The position numbers and the translations under genes are program-made. Positions 16,606-26,260 of a DNA stretch of 64,000 nucleotides are shown here, piece by piece. Origin of the DNA: Acidobacteriota bacterium (GTDB taxonomy: Bacteria; Acidobacteriota; Terriglobia; Bryobacterales; Bryobacteraceae); the NCBI GenBank assembly GCA_016185425.1, contig JACPNQ010000043.1, positions 248,001-312,000 on the forward strand, written 5' to 3'. Each line of letters starts with the position of its first letter. Position 1 is the stretch's first letter. The notes under the pieces were generated by a model. The model worked only from the letters and a program-made list of their open reading frames with translations. It made no database searches and had not been told where the DNA came from.

Positions 16606-17438
16606 AGAAGATTACGGCGGCCTTCCAGGGCGAGCGCGGCGCGTTCAGCGAAGAGGCCGCGCGCAAGCTGCTGGGGCCCGATGTGCAGGTGCTTCCGTGC
16701 CAGCGCTTCGAGGAGGTATTCCAATCGCTGGTATCGAAGAAGGCGGACGCCGCCGTCATCCCGATCGAAAACACATTGCACGGCTCGATTCACGAGAACT
16801 ACGATCATCTGCTACGGTTCCACCTCCCTATCGTCGGCGAGACCAACCTGCGCATCGTGCATAACCTGATCACGCCCGCGAAAACGAAGTTCCGCGATAT
16901 CAAGCGCGTCTATTCGCACCCGGTGGCGCTGAACCAGTGCCTGAAGTTCTTCGCCGACAATCCACAGATTGAGAAGGCCCAGTTCTACGACACCGCCGGC
17001 AGCGTGAAGCATCTGGTCGAAAATCCGGAGCCCGGCGCCGCGGCGATCGCCTCCTCAGTCGCCGCCGAATACTACAACGCGTATATCGTCAAGCGCTCCA
17101 TCGAGGACGACCACCAGAATTTCACCCGCTTCTTCCTGCTGCGTCGCAAGGCGCTTCCCTCTCCCGCGACGCGCGACGGCGATTGGAAAACGTCGATCGT
17201 TTTCAATCTCCGCAACGTGCCTGGCGCGCTATTCCGGGCGATGAGCGTCTTTGCGCTGCGCGATATCAATCTGGGGAAGATCGAATCGCGCCCGCTGCGC
17301 GGCAAGCCGTGGGAGTACCACTTCTACGTCGATTTCCTGCAGCACGTCGACGATGAAGCGGCGCGTAAGGCGCTCGGGCATCTGGGCGAATTCGCCGACG
17401 CCGTCCACGTCCTTGGCTGCTATCCCCGCGGCGCCTGA
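16602..17438 (+). CDS. pheA: Prephenate dehydratase
   Basis: The 278-aa protein has the prephenate dehydratase domain at residues about 3-180 (AAFQGERGAFSEEAA, VIPIENTLHGSIHENYD, VYSHPVALNQC, NFTRFFLLRRK). An ACT regulatory domain follows at about 195-275 (TSIVFNLRNVPGALFRAMSVFALRDINL, IESRPLRGKPWEYHFYVDF). It converts prephenate to phenylpyruvate in phenylalanine synthesis, with feedback control expected through the ESRP-containing ACT domain. There is no chorismate mutase domain, so this is the monofunctional form. It is coupled to ubiX by a 4-nt overlap and converges on the next gene with a 6-nt gap. Confidence 0.95.
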   Translation: MKKITAAFQGERGAFSEEAARKLLGPDVQVLPCQRFEEVFQSLVSKKADAAVIPIENTLHGSIHENYDHLLRFHLPIVGETNLRIVHNLITPAKTKFRDIKRVYSHPVALNQCLKFFADNPQIEKAQFYDTAGSVKHLVENPEPGAAAIASSVAAEYYNAYIVKRSIEDDHQNFTRFFLLRRKALPSPATRDGDWKTSIVFNLRNVPGALFRAMSVFALRDINLGKIESRPLRGKPWEYHFYVDFLQHVDDEAARKALGHLGEFADAVHVLGCYPRGA

Positions 17439-17444
17439 TTTGAT

Positions 17445-19088
17445 TTACGGCACCACCGCGACCGATGCCACGGTGCGCGGCCCGGTGCGTAGCTGGTTCA
17501 CCACTTTGCCATCCTGGTCAATCTCCAGCAGCCGCCGGCCGGTGTAATCGGAGAGGAACAGATTGCCGTTCGGGAACTGGTCGTGCCCGCTGGTCCAACC
17601 CATTTGGATGTCCATCTTGCCGCCGGCGATGGAGCGGACGATTTCGCCCTTCGGATTCACTTCCACCACCTCGCCCGGGTCGGAGATGGTCATGCGGGTG
17701 TTGCCATTCGGCAGCCGCCACGCCTGATAGAGGCGTCTCTTAGAGACATCGCCTGGAGCCTGCCACGTCCATACGATCTTTCCCGCCCTATCCACCTCGA
17801 TCACTTTCGCCACCGCCTCCACGCAGATCAGCGTCGTGCCCGCCGCCGTACGCTTGGAATTGCGCATCCTCATGTTGGCGATGTCCTCGCTCGCATACTG
17901 CCAAACGGTCTTGCCGGCTTTGTCGACTTCGATCACCTTCCCCAACCGCGCGTCACCGATGAGCGTGTTGCCGCCAGGCAATCGTTGCGCCGCCAGCGGG
18001 TGATCCAATCCTTCGCAGCACTCCCAGACGCGCTTGCCCGAAGCGTCGACTTCCACCACCTTGTGCTCCGGCGCGACGGTGTAAAGAACATGGCCGTCCG
18101 GCAAAGGCTGCACATCATGCCCGCGCCCGTTCGGATAGCGCGCCAGCTCCTGGCCGGACGGCCAGTTCATCAACACAATCTCGCCCTTCGGACCGTGATC
18201 GGAGATCAGTACCTTCCGCTGATTCTTTGGCCGTAGATGCTTGTCGAAGAAGGCAAACAGGGCGGCTTCCGCCTTCTCGGCGTCAGCGCCTTCGAACCCA
18301 TGGCCGGCGCCGGGGAGCGTCAATAACTCAGCCTCCGCGCCCATCGCCTGCAAGCGTTCCGTCAGCCAGACGGACTGGGCATGCTCCACGTACTTGTCCT
18401 CCGTCCCATGCACGGAAAGCAAGGGCGCGGCCAGGGGATTGGCGTAGTTCAGCGGACTGGCGATCTGATGATACCTGCGTTCATGCTCCAGATCCCCACC
18501 AAGCCAGAGCGGCAAAACGACATCGGTGTCGACGCTTTTGCCGTAGGACCTCGTAAAATCCGTCAGGCCGAAGTAGTTCACCACAGCCTGCACTTTCGCG
18601 GACTGATCCAGGTTCGGGCCGTACCCATCAAACGCCTTGCTGTCGCCGGTCAAGCCCAACATCAACACCAGGTGCCCTCCAGCCGAGCCGCCGGTCGCGC
18701 CGATATGTTCCGGGTCTAATGCGTACTTTTTCGCATTAGCCCGCAGAAAGCGTACCGCAGCCTTCACATCTTCCACCGCCGCCGGAAACTGGTGACGCGG
18801 CGCGAGGCGATAACTCGCTGTCGCCGCTACATAGCCGCGCTGCGCCAGCTTGATCGCCAGCGCGCGGTAACCGGCACGGGACCCGGCGCGGAATCCGCCA
18901 CCGTGTACGCAAAGGATCGCGGGGTGCGGTCCAACCGCATTCTTCGGCCGGAAGATATCCATCGCCACGCGTTCGCCGACGCGCGAATACTCGACATCCA
19001 AATCGGCCTGGATATCGGCGGGGACATCCACTTGCACCTGAGCAGATCCGCACAGAGCGGTGAGTAAGGACAAAACCAGCTTTCGCAT
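17445..19088 (-). CDS. Secreted alpha/beta-hydrolase (BD-FAE/esterase type) fused to a beta-propeller
   Basis: After a signal peptide (MRKLVLSLLTALCGSAQ), residues about 20-295 form an alpha/beta-hydrolase. The oxyanion loop is HGGGFRAG, the nucleophile elbow GGSAGGH, and the catalytic His lies in GAGHGFEG; this resembles carbohydrate esterase and Aes-like families. Residues about 300-547 form a propeller of repeated units (VVEVDASGKRVWE, VIEVDKAGKTVWQY, VIEVDRAGKIVWTW, VVEVNPKGEIVRS), like PQQ-type or arylsulfotransferase-like propellers. The start at 19088 gives the signal peptide; a GTG at 19106 is the alternative. It is the last gene of the operon 26134-17445. Confidence 0.85.
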   Translation of the reverse strand: MRKLVLSLLTALCGSAQVQVDVPADIQADLDVEYSRVGERVAMDIFRPKNAVGPHPAILCVHGGGFRAGSRAGYRALAIKLAQRGYVAATASYRLAPRHQFPAAVEDVKAAVRFLRANAKKYALDPEHIGATGGSAGGHLVLMLGLTGDSKAFDGYGPNLDQSAKVQAVVNYFGLTDFTRSYGKSVDTDVVLPLWLGGDLEHERRYHQIASPLNYANPLAAPLLSVHGTEDKYVEHAQSVWLTERLQAMGAEAELLTLPGAGHGFEGADAEKAEAALFAFFDKHLRPKNQRKVLISDHGPKGEIVLMNWPSGQELARYPNGRGHDVQPLPDGHVLYTVAPEHKVVEVDASGKRVWECCEGLDHPLAAQRLPGGNTLIGDARLGKVIEVDKAGKTVWQYASEDIANMRMRNSKRTAAGTTLICVEAVAKVIEVDRAGKIVWTWQAPGDVSKRRLYQAWRLPNGNTRMTISDPGEVVEVNPKGEIVRSIAGGKMDIQMGWTSGHDQFPNGNLFLSDYTGRRLLEIDQDGKVVNQLRTGPRTVASVAVVP

Positions 19089-19108
19089 CACACGAAAGCC
19101 TATCACGC

Positions 19109-20563
19109 CTAGGCGAACAGATCGGTGACGATCTTCCCCTTCACCAACTCCCGCGGCTGATTCAGATGGTTGCGGATCTCCATCTCCGGATCGATGCCAA
19201 GTGCATAGTACAGGGTCGCCAGCAGATCGTTCGGATGAACCGGTTTTTCTTTCGGCGACGATGCGGTCGCGTCGGACTCACCATACTGCACGCCGCGGCC
19301 GATACCCGCTCCGGCAACAACGGCGCTGTAGCAATAGGGCCAGTGATCGCGGCCGTCGGGCGAGTTGGAATTGCCGGAGGTCGACACGCCCATGCGCGGG
19401 CTGCGGCCGAATTCGCCGATCGCGACGACGAGCGTCTCCTTCAGCAATCCACGCGAATCCATGTCCTCGAGCAGTGCGGACAACGCCCGGTCCAGCTTCG
19501 GACAATGGAGATTCTTCAACGGCCCGAAGTTCGCCGCATGGGTATCCCACGCCGTCTTTTCCGGATCGCCGTTGGCGACGCTGGGCCAATTCACCTGCAC
19601 GAACTTGGTCCCTGCCTCGATCAATCGCCGCGACATCAACACGCTCTGCCCGAATGTGTGCAGGCCGTAGCGCTCGCGCATCTTGTCGGTCTCTTTGGTC
19701 AGGTCCATCGCGTCGCGCGCTTTTCCGCTCAACACCAGGTCATACGCCTTGCCATAGTATTCATCGACAGCGGCGGCGTTCAGCGCCTTTTCCAATTCCG
19801 GCATCGACTGGTTGATACCCTTCAGCAGCTCAAACCGATCCTTCAGCCGTTCCGGCGGAATTTCCTTGCGCAGGCTTAAGTCTTCCAGCTTGATCGGCTC
19901 GGCCGGATCCTGATACATGCGGTACGGATCGTAGGCTTTGCCGAGGAAACCGGCCGCCCCTCCCTTGCCGATAATGCCCGATTCCTGGAGCGGCCGCGGC
20001 AATTCCACGAAGGGCAGCACGGGCTCGGTCATCTTGATCATCTTCGAAATATGGCTGCCGGCGGTGGGGAAGTCGGCCGGCGTAGGCGGCTCAAGCTGGC
20101 CGGAGGGCGAAACCTTGTCCGGCGGATAGCCGGTGAGCATCTGATAGATCGCAGCGGTATGGTTGAACAGGCCGTTCGGCGTGTAGCTCATCGACCGGAT
20201 AAGCGTGGCCTTGTCGATTGCATTGGCCATCATCGGCATGTGCTCGCCGATCCACGTGCCTGGGATCTTCGTCTTGATGGGCTTGAACTCGCCGCGAATA
20301 TTCGCCGGAGCGCCGGGCTTGGGATCCCAGATGTCGATGTGGCTGGGCCCGCCCTGGAGGAAGATCATGATGACGTTCTTCGCGTTGCCGAAGCCGCGCG
20401 CGCCCCTGTACTTCTCCTGCAGGTTCGCCGCTTTCGCCGCCTGCTGCGAAAGAAAGAAGCCGGGCAGGTGCAGACCGGCCAGGCCGAGCGAGCCGATGCG
20501 CATCAACTCGCGCCGCGTGGGACCTTCGCAAGTTTGGCCGGGACGGCCGGGAATGTTCAGCAT
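19109..20563 (-). CDS. DUF1501 family protein, Tat-exported
   Basis: The 484-aa protein has a twin-arginine signal (PTRRELMRIGSLGLAGLHL) and the DUF1501 motifs FLQGGPSHIDIWDPKPG, IGEFGRSPRMG and GRDHWPYCYSAVVAGAGI. The catalytic chemistry of this sulfatase-fold family is not established. It lies 12 nt after the DUF1549/1553 gene and 20 nt before the esterase-propeller gene, in the same operon. Confidence 0.92.
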   Translation of the reverse strand: MLNIPGRPGQTCEGPTRRELMRIGSLGLAGLHLPGFFLSQQAAKAANLQEKYRGARGFGNAKNVIMIFLQGGPSHIDIWDPKPGAPANIRGEFKPIKTKIPGTWIGEHMPMMANAIDKATLIRSMSYTPNGLFNHTAAIYQMLTGYPPDKVSPSGQLEPPTPADFPTAGSHISKMIKMTEPVLPFVELPRPLQESGIIGKGGAAGFLGKAYDPYRMYQDPAEPIKLEDLSLRKEIPPERLKDRFELLKGINQSMPELEKALNAAAVDEYYGKAYDLVLSGKARDAMDLTKETDKMRERYGLHTFGQSVLMSRRLIEAGTKFVQVNWPSVANGDPEKTAWDTHAANFGPLKNLHCPKLDRALSALLEDMDSRGLLKETLVVAIGEFGRSPRMGVSTSGNSNSPDGRDHWPYCYSAVVAGAGIGRGVQYGESDATASSPKEKPVHPNDLLATLYYALGIDPEMEIRNHLNQPRELVKGKIVTDLFA

Positions 20564-20575
20564 GTCCTTCTCCTC

Positions 20576-22729
20576 CTAGTAAATGTACAGGAAGCCCTTG
20601 CTATTCAGAAGGGCCCACAGCAGGTCTTGCGAACGCACGGCGCGCGTGCCGCCGCTCAAGTACTTCTGCCCGCGCTCGGCCTCCGCCTTATTCGGCAGAC
20701 GCGAGAGCGCGGCAAGATATAACTCTTCGACGATGGCGGCATCGTTCTTCCCCGCCAGAATCAATTTCGCCACACGGCCTTTCGAATCAGCGACAGCGTC
20801 GGAGATCGTACGGCCATTCACAAGGTTTAGAGCCTGCGGCAGCGAGAGATCGGCTCGTCGTTCGCACTCGCAAGCCGATTCGCGGGACGGCCGTCCAAAC
20901 AGGTCCAGGAACCCATCTTTGCCGACGTGCGGATCGGGAAGCTGCGTCGCCGTGGTCTCCTCCGGAACCTCCGGGAAATTCGGCCGCGCGCCGGCCGCGC
21001 TGGCGACGCCATCCATGAGCGCTTCTGCCCCCATGCGCCGCGGAATGGCGTGAGAGAAATTATCGCCGTCCGTCTCGTTCCATTCGTTCGTTGTAATCGC
21101 CGCCTGGTACGTGCGCGAATTGACGATCGTGCGCATCAGGTGCTGCAGATCGAAGTTGTGATCGGTCAGGTCCTTAGTCAAAGCGTCGAGCAGAGCGGGA
21201 TTCACCGGCGGATTCGACGCCCGGATGTCGTCCACGGGGTCGATGATCCCCTTCCCGAAGAAGTAGCTCCACACGCGATTCGCAATCGCCTTTGCAAAGA
21301 ACGGATTCTGCTTGGAGGCAAGCCAGGTTGCCAACGCGTCGCGTCGCCGGTCGTCGTTCGGAATCGGTACTGGAGCCGCCGACGCCACCAAAAACTGCGG
21401 TGGCACAACGCGGCTGTCCTTCGGGTGCTTCATGTCATAATCGGCGCGCTGATCGTAGACGATCTCTTCGCCCACTTCGTAGCCGGGCCGCAATCCGACC
21501 GCCGAGAAGAACGCGGCCATCTGGTAATACTGATTCTGTGTCCACCGTTCGAACGGATGGTCGTGGCACTGCGCGCACACCATGCGGACGCCCAGGAATA
21601 CCTGCGTGGTCTTCTCCATCGTCGGCTTGGGCTCCCGTGTCACGCGGAAAAAGTTGGCGGCTGGATCTTCGTAGCTCGACCCGCGGCTGGTGAGCAGTTC
21701 GCGCACCATCTTGTCGTAAGGCTTGTTAGCGGCGATCGATTCGCGAATCCATTCCCGGAACGCAAAAGTTCCCTTCTCGCCGAGATATTTGCGGCTTGAT
21801 TGCAGCAGGTCGCCCCACTTGATGGTCCAGTAATCGGTGTAGGCCGGGCGCGCGATCAACTTGTCGATCATCTTACTGCGCTTCAACCTCGTGGGGGTCG
21901 TATCGGCCAGAAAGGCGCGCACTTCGTCCGGCGTGGGCAGTTGGCCTGTCAGGTCGAGCGTCACGCGGCGCAGGAATGTCGCGTCATCGGCCAACGGCGC
22001 GGGTTGAATCCTTAGCCGTTGCAGCTTCGCGTCGATATGCATGTCGATGTAGTTGTTCTGCGCCGCCGCCTTCCAAACAAATCCCGGTTTCGGATTGAGA
22101 ATCGTGACCGGAATCGTGGAAAACTTTCCCTGGTAGCGCACCAGCATCGTCGCCTCGCCGGTCCGTTCGCCCGACACCTTCGCCGATAGGTCCACCTTCG
22201 CTACATCGGGAACATTCGATTCCACCGTTGCTTCGCGCGTCACGTCGCGCGTCTGGCCATCGGCATAGCGCGCGATTACCTTCACCTGTGCCGCCTCGCC
22301 GGGCCTGGCCATGGCGATCTCTTTCGGCTCTACTTCAACTGCCGCCACCGCGTCTTTCGCCGGATCGCCGTAAGGCACACCACGCGCGATCCAGTTGTAG
22401 ATCACCTTGTAGTATTCGGAGTCCTTCTCAAAACGCAGTCCGCCGCCATGCGCCACCTGCTGCGACGGTTTGGCGAGCATCAGGCTGCGTCCTGGATCCG
22501 CGCGATTAAACCGGCGGCCCGAAAGGTCGTAGAGCAGCGCTTCATAATCGAATTGCGGGTCGTAGCCGCGAAGCGACAGTTTGAAGCCATTCTTCCCTTT
22601 TGCCGCGCCATGGCAGGGGCCCGAAGTACAGCCGGTCTTGTTCAGGATCGGCGCCACATCGCGCAGGAAAGTTACGGTGGGCTGCGCGGCAAGCGCAGCC
22701 GCACTAGCGAGCAACAGAAGGGGACGCAT
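20576..22729 (-). CDS. DUF1549/DUF1553 protein with atypical haem motif and Ig-like domain
   Basis: The 717-aa protein has a signal peptide (MRPLLLLASAAALAAQ) and an N-terminal PSCyt-like region whose putative haem site reads CTSGPCH (CX4CH, not CXXCH). A BIG2-like Ig domain follows at about residues 130-210 (KEIAMARPGEAAQVKV). DUF1549 comes next (FLRRVTLDLTGQLPTPDEVRAFL), then a normal CAQCH motif and DUF1553 (IANRVWSYFFGKGIIDPVDD). Such proteins are exported and probably redox-active, but their substrates are unknown. Its start overlaps the 3' end of the PPC-domain gene by 26 nt. Confidence 0.9.
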   Translation of the reverse strand: MRPLLLLASAAALAAQPTVTFLRDVAPILNKTGCTSGPCHGAAKGKNGFKLSLRGYDPQFDYEALLYDLSGRRFNRADPGRSLMLAKPSQQVAHGGGLRFEKDSEYYKVIYNWIARGVPYGDPAKDAVAAVEVEPKEIAMARPGEAAQVKVIARYADGQTRDVTREATVESNVPDVAKVDLSAKVSGERTGEATMLVRYQGKFSTIPVTILNPKPGFVWKAAAQNNYIDMHIDAKLQRLRIQPAPLADDATFLRRVTLDLTGQLPTPDEVRAFLADTTPTRLKRSKMIDKLIARPAYTDYWTIKWGDLLQSSRKYLGEKGTFAFREWIRESIAANKPYDKMVRELLTSRGSSYEDPAANFFRVTREPKPTMEKTTQVFLGVRMVCAQCHDHPFERWTQNQYYQMAAFFSAVGLRPGYEVGEEIVYDQRADYDMKHPKDSRVVPPQFLVASAAPVPIPNDDRRRDALATWLASKQNPFFAKAIANRVWSYFFGKGIIDPVDDIRASNPPVNPALLDALTKDLTDHNFDLQHLMRTIVNSRTYQAAITTNEWNETDGDNFSHAIPRRMGAEALMDGVASAAGARPNFPEVPEETTATQLPDPHVGKDGFLDLFGRPSRESACECERRADLSLPQALNLVNGRTISDAVADSKGRVAKLILAGKNDAAIVEELYLAALSRLPNKAEAERGQKYLSGGTRAVRSQDLLWALLNSKGFLYIY

Positions 22730-24794
22730 TCGCGTTTTTCTCCTCGGGGTCCAATGCGGGCAGCGTGAACTGCTGAATTTCGGAGTAGATCTCCTGCGGC
22801 TGACCGTCGATCATCAGTCGCGCGTTGATGCCGATGTCATAGCGCGAGGGCAGTGTGTTCTTCGTCGACGTCACCAGGAACGTACCAGTCTTCTTGTCTT
22901 TCGCGTCCACTGCCATGCCGATAACGCGGAGATCCGCGAAGTTCGGCACGTCGACGTTCACAGTCGGCGGCACAGCCTGCATGGCATTCCGCGGCTTCCA
23001 GGTCCAGCGGAATAAAAACTCGTAGCCGGACTCTTTTTTGTCGGTCTTCTCCAGCTTCAGATCCAGATGCGCCGCCGCGGCCGGAGCCATGGCGACAGGC
23101 AGTTCCGCTCCGAGCCAGGCGCCAGTAAGCGGGCGCTGACGATCCACAACACCTTGCGCCGTGGCGCCGCTCACACCGATCACGTAGCCAACCCCGCGCG
23201 CGCGGCGTTCGATCGGTGCGCCGTTGGCGTCCTGGCCAATAGCGGCAAAGCTGAGTTCGGCAATGTTGAGTTTCGTATCGGCGCCAGCCGTTAAGGACAC
23301 CATCGCTCGCCGGTTGCCCAGCCGGGGTGTCAACGATTCCGGCGGATCGGGCGGAACAATGCCGCCGGACATGCGAATCCCCGCCGGAAGGTTGAGCGCC
23401 TTGATCGTCAACGGACCGGCATACCCGCGCCTGTCCACGCTGATATTCACGACCGCGGTCCCGCCTGCCGGAATATTCAGGGCCGGAGTCGCAATCGTGG
23501 CCTGTAAATCCTGTGATCCCTTCGACGCCATGAAACGATACCCATAGTGCTGCCCGCCGCGCCGCGCCAGATCTTCGACCGCGACCGTGATCTGCTTCAC
23601 ACCGTCCGGAACTTTGAAATTCAGGAACGGATCGCCGGCTGTGCGGCTGGAAGCCTGCACGGCGAACACATCGACGGCGAATGCGGTATCGCCCGCCGAC
23701 GCCAGCCGTTTGCCGCTCTCGTCATAAACCGTGATGACCCCCGTCAGCTTTGAGGTGCCCAGTTCCCGGGCCTGCAGCTCGAAAATGTACTCTTCACCGG
23801 GATTCACATTGAGCGTGTACTTGTCGATCTCGCCCGGCTTGCTCAGCCGGGCGTTCACGGTCACCGGCAGCGTCAGCGCGCCATTCACCGGCTCATTCAC
23901 CTCCGGAAACTCGCCGATAGCAAGCGGCAGCGGCAGCGCGGGAGAATCGGGCAGGTTCACGAACGTCTGCGGTCCAAGTGCACCCGAAAGATCGGCCTTC
24001 ACATGAGCTACGCCCAGCGAAACATCCACTTGCTCGCCGCGCTTGCCACCGAGAGGATAGACCTCCGTCGGATACGCATACGCACCGGTCTTCAGACGGT
24101 AGAAGTTCTGCGTCTGGCCGGAGAATCGCGCATCGTGAATCTCTACGTAGTAATAGCCGGCCGTGGGAAAGATCATATCCAGCCGCGGATCCAGGTTTAG
24201 CATCGCCGCGTCTTCGGACCGCGCGATCTGCTTCCCGCCTGCATCCATCACCGTGATCACCGGGTCAATCGCCGATCCCGCGCGCCGGGCGTCCACCTCG
24301 AAAACCCGCCGCTCCCCGGCCTTCACCTGCAACCGGTACACATCCCGTTCCGCCCCGCGTAGAGTTCCGTTTAGCGTAATCGCGGTGCTCGGCAAGGACT
24401 GCGCCTTCTCTATCGAATCGTTCGAATGCGGTACGCCGCCCGGCTGTGACTCCTCTTCATTGATCTCCGGAAACGCGCCGATACTGAACAGCAGGATGTT
24501 CGACAGCCCGTCGGCCGATTGCACGCGAATCGGGTAAACGCCGACTTCCAATTCGCCCTTTGGCTCCACCAGGTAGCTCGCATACTTCCCATCCGCCATC
24601 GCAGCGGGCGGCGCCATCGGCGTGAATGTCGCCGGAAGCGTCGACAGGATCTTCGCTCCTTCGCCCAAATTCTGCCCGGCGATCGTCAGCGTGAAGGGCC
24701 TGCCTTTCTGCGCACCCCGCGGCTGCAGTTCGTTAATCACGGGCGGTGCGGCGCCAAACGCCGCGGCCATCGTCAGCACAAGGTAGATTCTCAC
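22704..24794 (-). CDS. Secreted PPC-domain (pre-peptidase C-terminal) protein
   Basis: The 696-aa product has an N-terminal signal (VRIYLVLTMAAAFGA) and an IPT/TIG-like segment (INELQPRGAQKGRPFTLTI). Two PPC-type beta-sandwich domains follow, one around DVYRLQVKAGERRVFEVDAR and one around DKYTLNVNPGEEYIFELQAR. No catalytic site is seen; a carbohydrate- or cell-surface-binding role is likely but inferred. The GTG start at 24794 is supported by GGGAGG 6 nt upstream and overlaps the TGA stop of the previous gene (GTGA). The open frame upstream of this start is out-of-frame WD40 sequence. Confidence 0.83.
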   Translation of the reverse strand: MRIYLVLTMAAAFGAAPPVINELQPRGAQKGRPFTLTIAGQNLGEGAKILSTLPATFTPMAPPAAMADGKYASYLVEPKGELEVGVYPIRVQSADGLSNILLFSIGAFPEINEEESQPGGVPHSNDSIEKAQSLPSTAITLNGTLRGAERDVYRLQVKAGERRVFEVDARRAGSAIDPVITVMDAGGKQIARSEDAAMLNLDPRLDMIFPTAGYYYVEIHDARFSGQTQNFYRLKTGAYAYPTEVYPLGGKRGEQVDVSLGVAHVKADLSGALGPQTFVNLPDSPALPLPLAIGEFPEVNEPVNGALTLPVTVNARLSKPGEIDKYTLNVNPGEEYIFELQARELGTSKLTGVITVYDESGKRLASAGDTAFAVDVFAVQASSRTAGDPFLNFKVPDGVKQITVAVEDLARRGGQHYGYRFMASKGSQDLQATIATPALNIPAGGTAVVNISVDRRGYAGPLTIKALNLPAGIRMSGGIVPPDPPESLTPRLGNRRAMVSLTAGADTKLNIAELSFAAIGQDANGAPIERRARGVGYVIGVSGATAQGVVDRQRPLTGAWLGAELPVAMAPAAAAHLDLKLEKTDKKESGYEFLFRWTWKPRNAMQAVPPTVNVDVPNFADLRVIGMAVDAKDKKTGTFLVTSTKNTLPSRYDIGINARLMIDGQPQEIYSEIQQFTLPALDPEEKNANASPSVAR

Positions 24795-26134
24795 TCTGCA
24801 CCTCCCGTAGGCGTTCCGGCCGATATTGGCGCGGGTACAAAGCTCTTCAACATTTGGCAGTTCGTTGCGTCGTAAATCCGCACCTTGCCATCGAAGCCGC
24901 CGGTCGCCAGCTTCTTCCCGTCTGGCGAGAACGATACGCCGTAGATCCCGGCAGAGTGGCCCTCGCACTTCGCGCTCAACTTCCCGGTCTCGGCGTTGTA
25001 AATGTTTACCGACGGCGCAATGCCGCCCACAGCGATCCAGGCCGCGTCGGATGACCAATCCAGCGCAAAAATAGGTCCGTCCTGCCGGTCCAGCTTGCGA
25101 ATCAGCGTGGTGTCGTCGGCGATCTTCATGTTCTTCGGCCGGTCCATGTTGTAGACGTACGGATACCGGTCCTCACCGCCGATCACGATGATGTCCTTCT
25201 TCGGATGCCGCGCGACGGCGTTTAACTCGGTGCGCAGAATATTGGCGTTCTCCAGGAATGCGCCCGAAGCCGCGTCGATGATCTTTGCCGCCCGGTCCTT
25301 GCTCACCGTCACGAACCGCCTCGAATCTACGCCGAACACCGACCCCAGCACCCAGTTCTCATGGTTGCCGATCTTGTACAACTCCTTGCCGCTTGCCGTC
25401 TCGAAAACATGCACCGTGTTGTCCGTGCAACCCACCGCAACGCGGCTCCCGTCGGGAGCAATGGAGGCGCCGAATACCGTATCGTTCGTCAGCCGCGCCG
25501 ATTGCAACAGCTTCCCTGACTTCGTGTCCCAAATCTGCAGTTCCCCGAACTGCGCCGGTGTGCCACCGCCAGCGATCAGCTTGCTTCCATCGGCACTGAA
25601 TGCGAGCGACAGGATCCGTTCTGCCTTCCCTCCCAGCCGCTGTTGCGCGCCCATGCCGTCGGCACCCTGTACAAAGATCTCGCGGTTGCCCGATACCGCG
25701 ATCCTCGCTCCGTCCGGCGACCACCGCAGCGCCGAAATCACCGGCGGCTGGAGGTACACGGGCGGCCTCTCGTCGCTTGTCTCCGCCGGCGAATCGTCCA
25801 AAGCACCTGCCGCAATCCACGCGCGAACCCGGTCGATGTCACCTGCGGCGAGCGCGGGCTGGCCGAGCGGCATCTGCGGCTTCAGCTCTCCGGTCAAATA
25901 GCGAATCGTCAGGCTTTCGGCGGGTTTTCCGGCGGCAAAAGCGGAGCCTCGCTTCCCGCCCTTGGCAAACGCGGCAAACGAAGTGACATCCAGATCGGAC
26001 GATGCGCCGGCCGGGTTGTGGCAGCCCTGGCATTGTTTCTGCAAAATCGGACGGACGTCGCGGAAATAGCTGGGTTGGCCCGAGACACCGAGCGCCACCA
26101 GTGGAACGAGCATCCACGTGAATTGGGGCTTCAT
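24791..26134 (-). CDS. Secreted c-type cytochrome fused to a WD40 beta-propeller
   Basis: The 447-aa protein begins with a signal peptide (MKPQFTWMLVPLVALGVSG). A cytochrome domain follows with CQGCH (haem c) and a distal PQMPLG segment that may provide the axial Met. Residues about 145-435 contain WD40/WD-like blades (ALRWSPDGARIAVSG, SLAFSADGSKLIAGG, ASIAPDGSRVAVGC, GVSFSPDGKKLATGGFDGKVRIYD). It is the first gene of the five-gene operon. This architecture is common among planctomycete-type cytochromes; the partner is unknown. Confidence 0.88.
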   Translation of the reverse strand: MKPQFTWMLVPLVALGVSGQPSYFRDVRPILQKQCQGCHNPAGASSDLDVTSFAAFAKGGKRGSAFAAGKPAESLTIRYLTGELKPQMPLGQPALAAGDIDRVRAWIAAGALDDSPAETSDERPPVYLQPPVISALRWSPDGARIAVSGNREIFVQGADGMGAQQRLGGKAERILSLAFSADGSKLIAGGGTPAQFGELQIWDTKSGKLLQSARLTNDTVFGASIAPDGSRVAVGCTDNTVHVFETASGKELYKIGNHENWVLGSVFGVDSRRFVTVSKDRAAKIIDAASGAFLENANILRTELNAVARHPKKDIIVIGGEDRYPYVYNMDRPKNMKIADDTTLIRKLDRQDGPIFALDWSSDAAWIAVGGIAPSVNIYNAETGKLSAKCEGHSAGIYGVSFSPDGKKLATGGFDGKVRIYDATNCQMLKSFVPAPISAGTPTGGAE

Positions 26135-26260
26135 GGGTAGATTAACGAGCCTAAAGCTCTCTGTTTGAGGGAAGTATATCGAACTCTTGCGGCCGGAGGA
26201 ATCGTTTATGTAACGTAGGAGCTGTAACCTGAATCCAATAAGCGAACGCCCTACAGTCAT
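26135..26260. promoter_or_regulatory. Divergent promoter region
   Basis: This 126-bp gap separates the operon running left from 26134 and the small secreted-protein gene running right from 26261. It must hold promoters for both. I see no unambiguous -35/-10 boxes or palindromes. Confidence 0.3.

Noticed and set aside
24795..25058. Upstream extension of the PPC-domain frame
   Set aside because: These codons overlap the WD40 gene out of frame; GTG at 24794 has a strong ribosome binding site and overlaps the WD40 stop.
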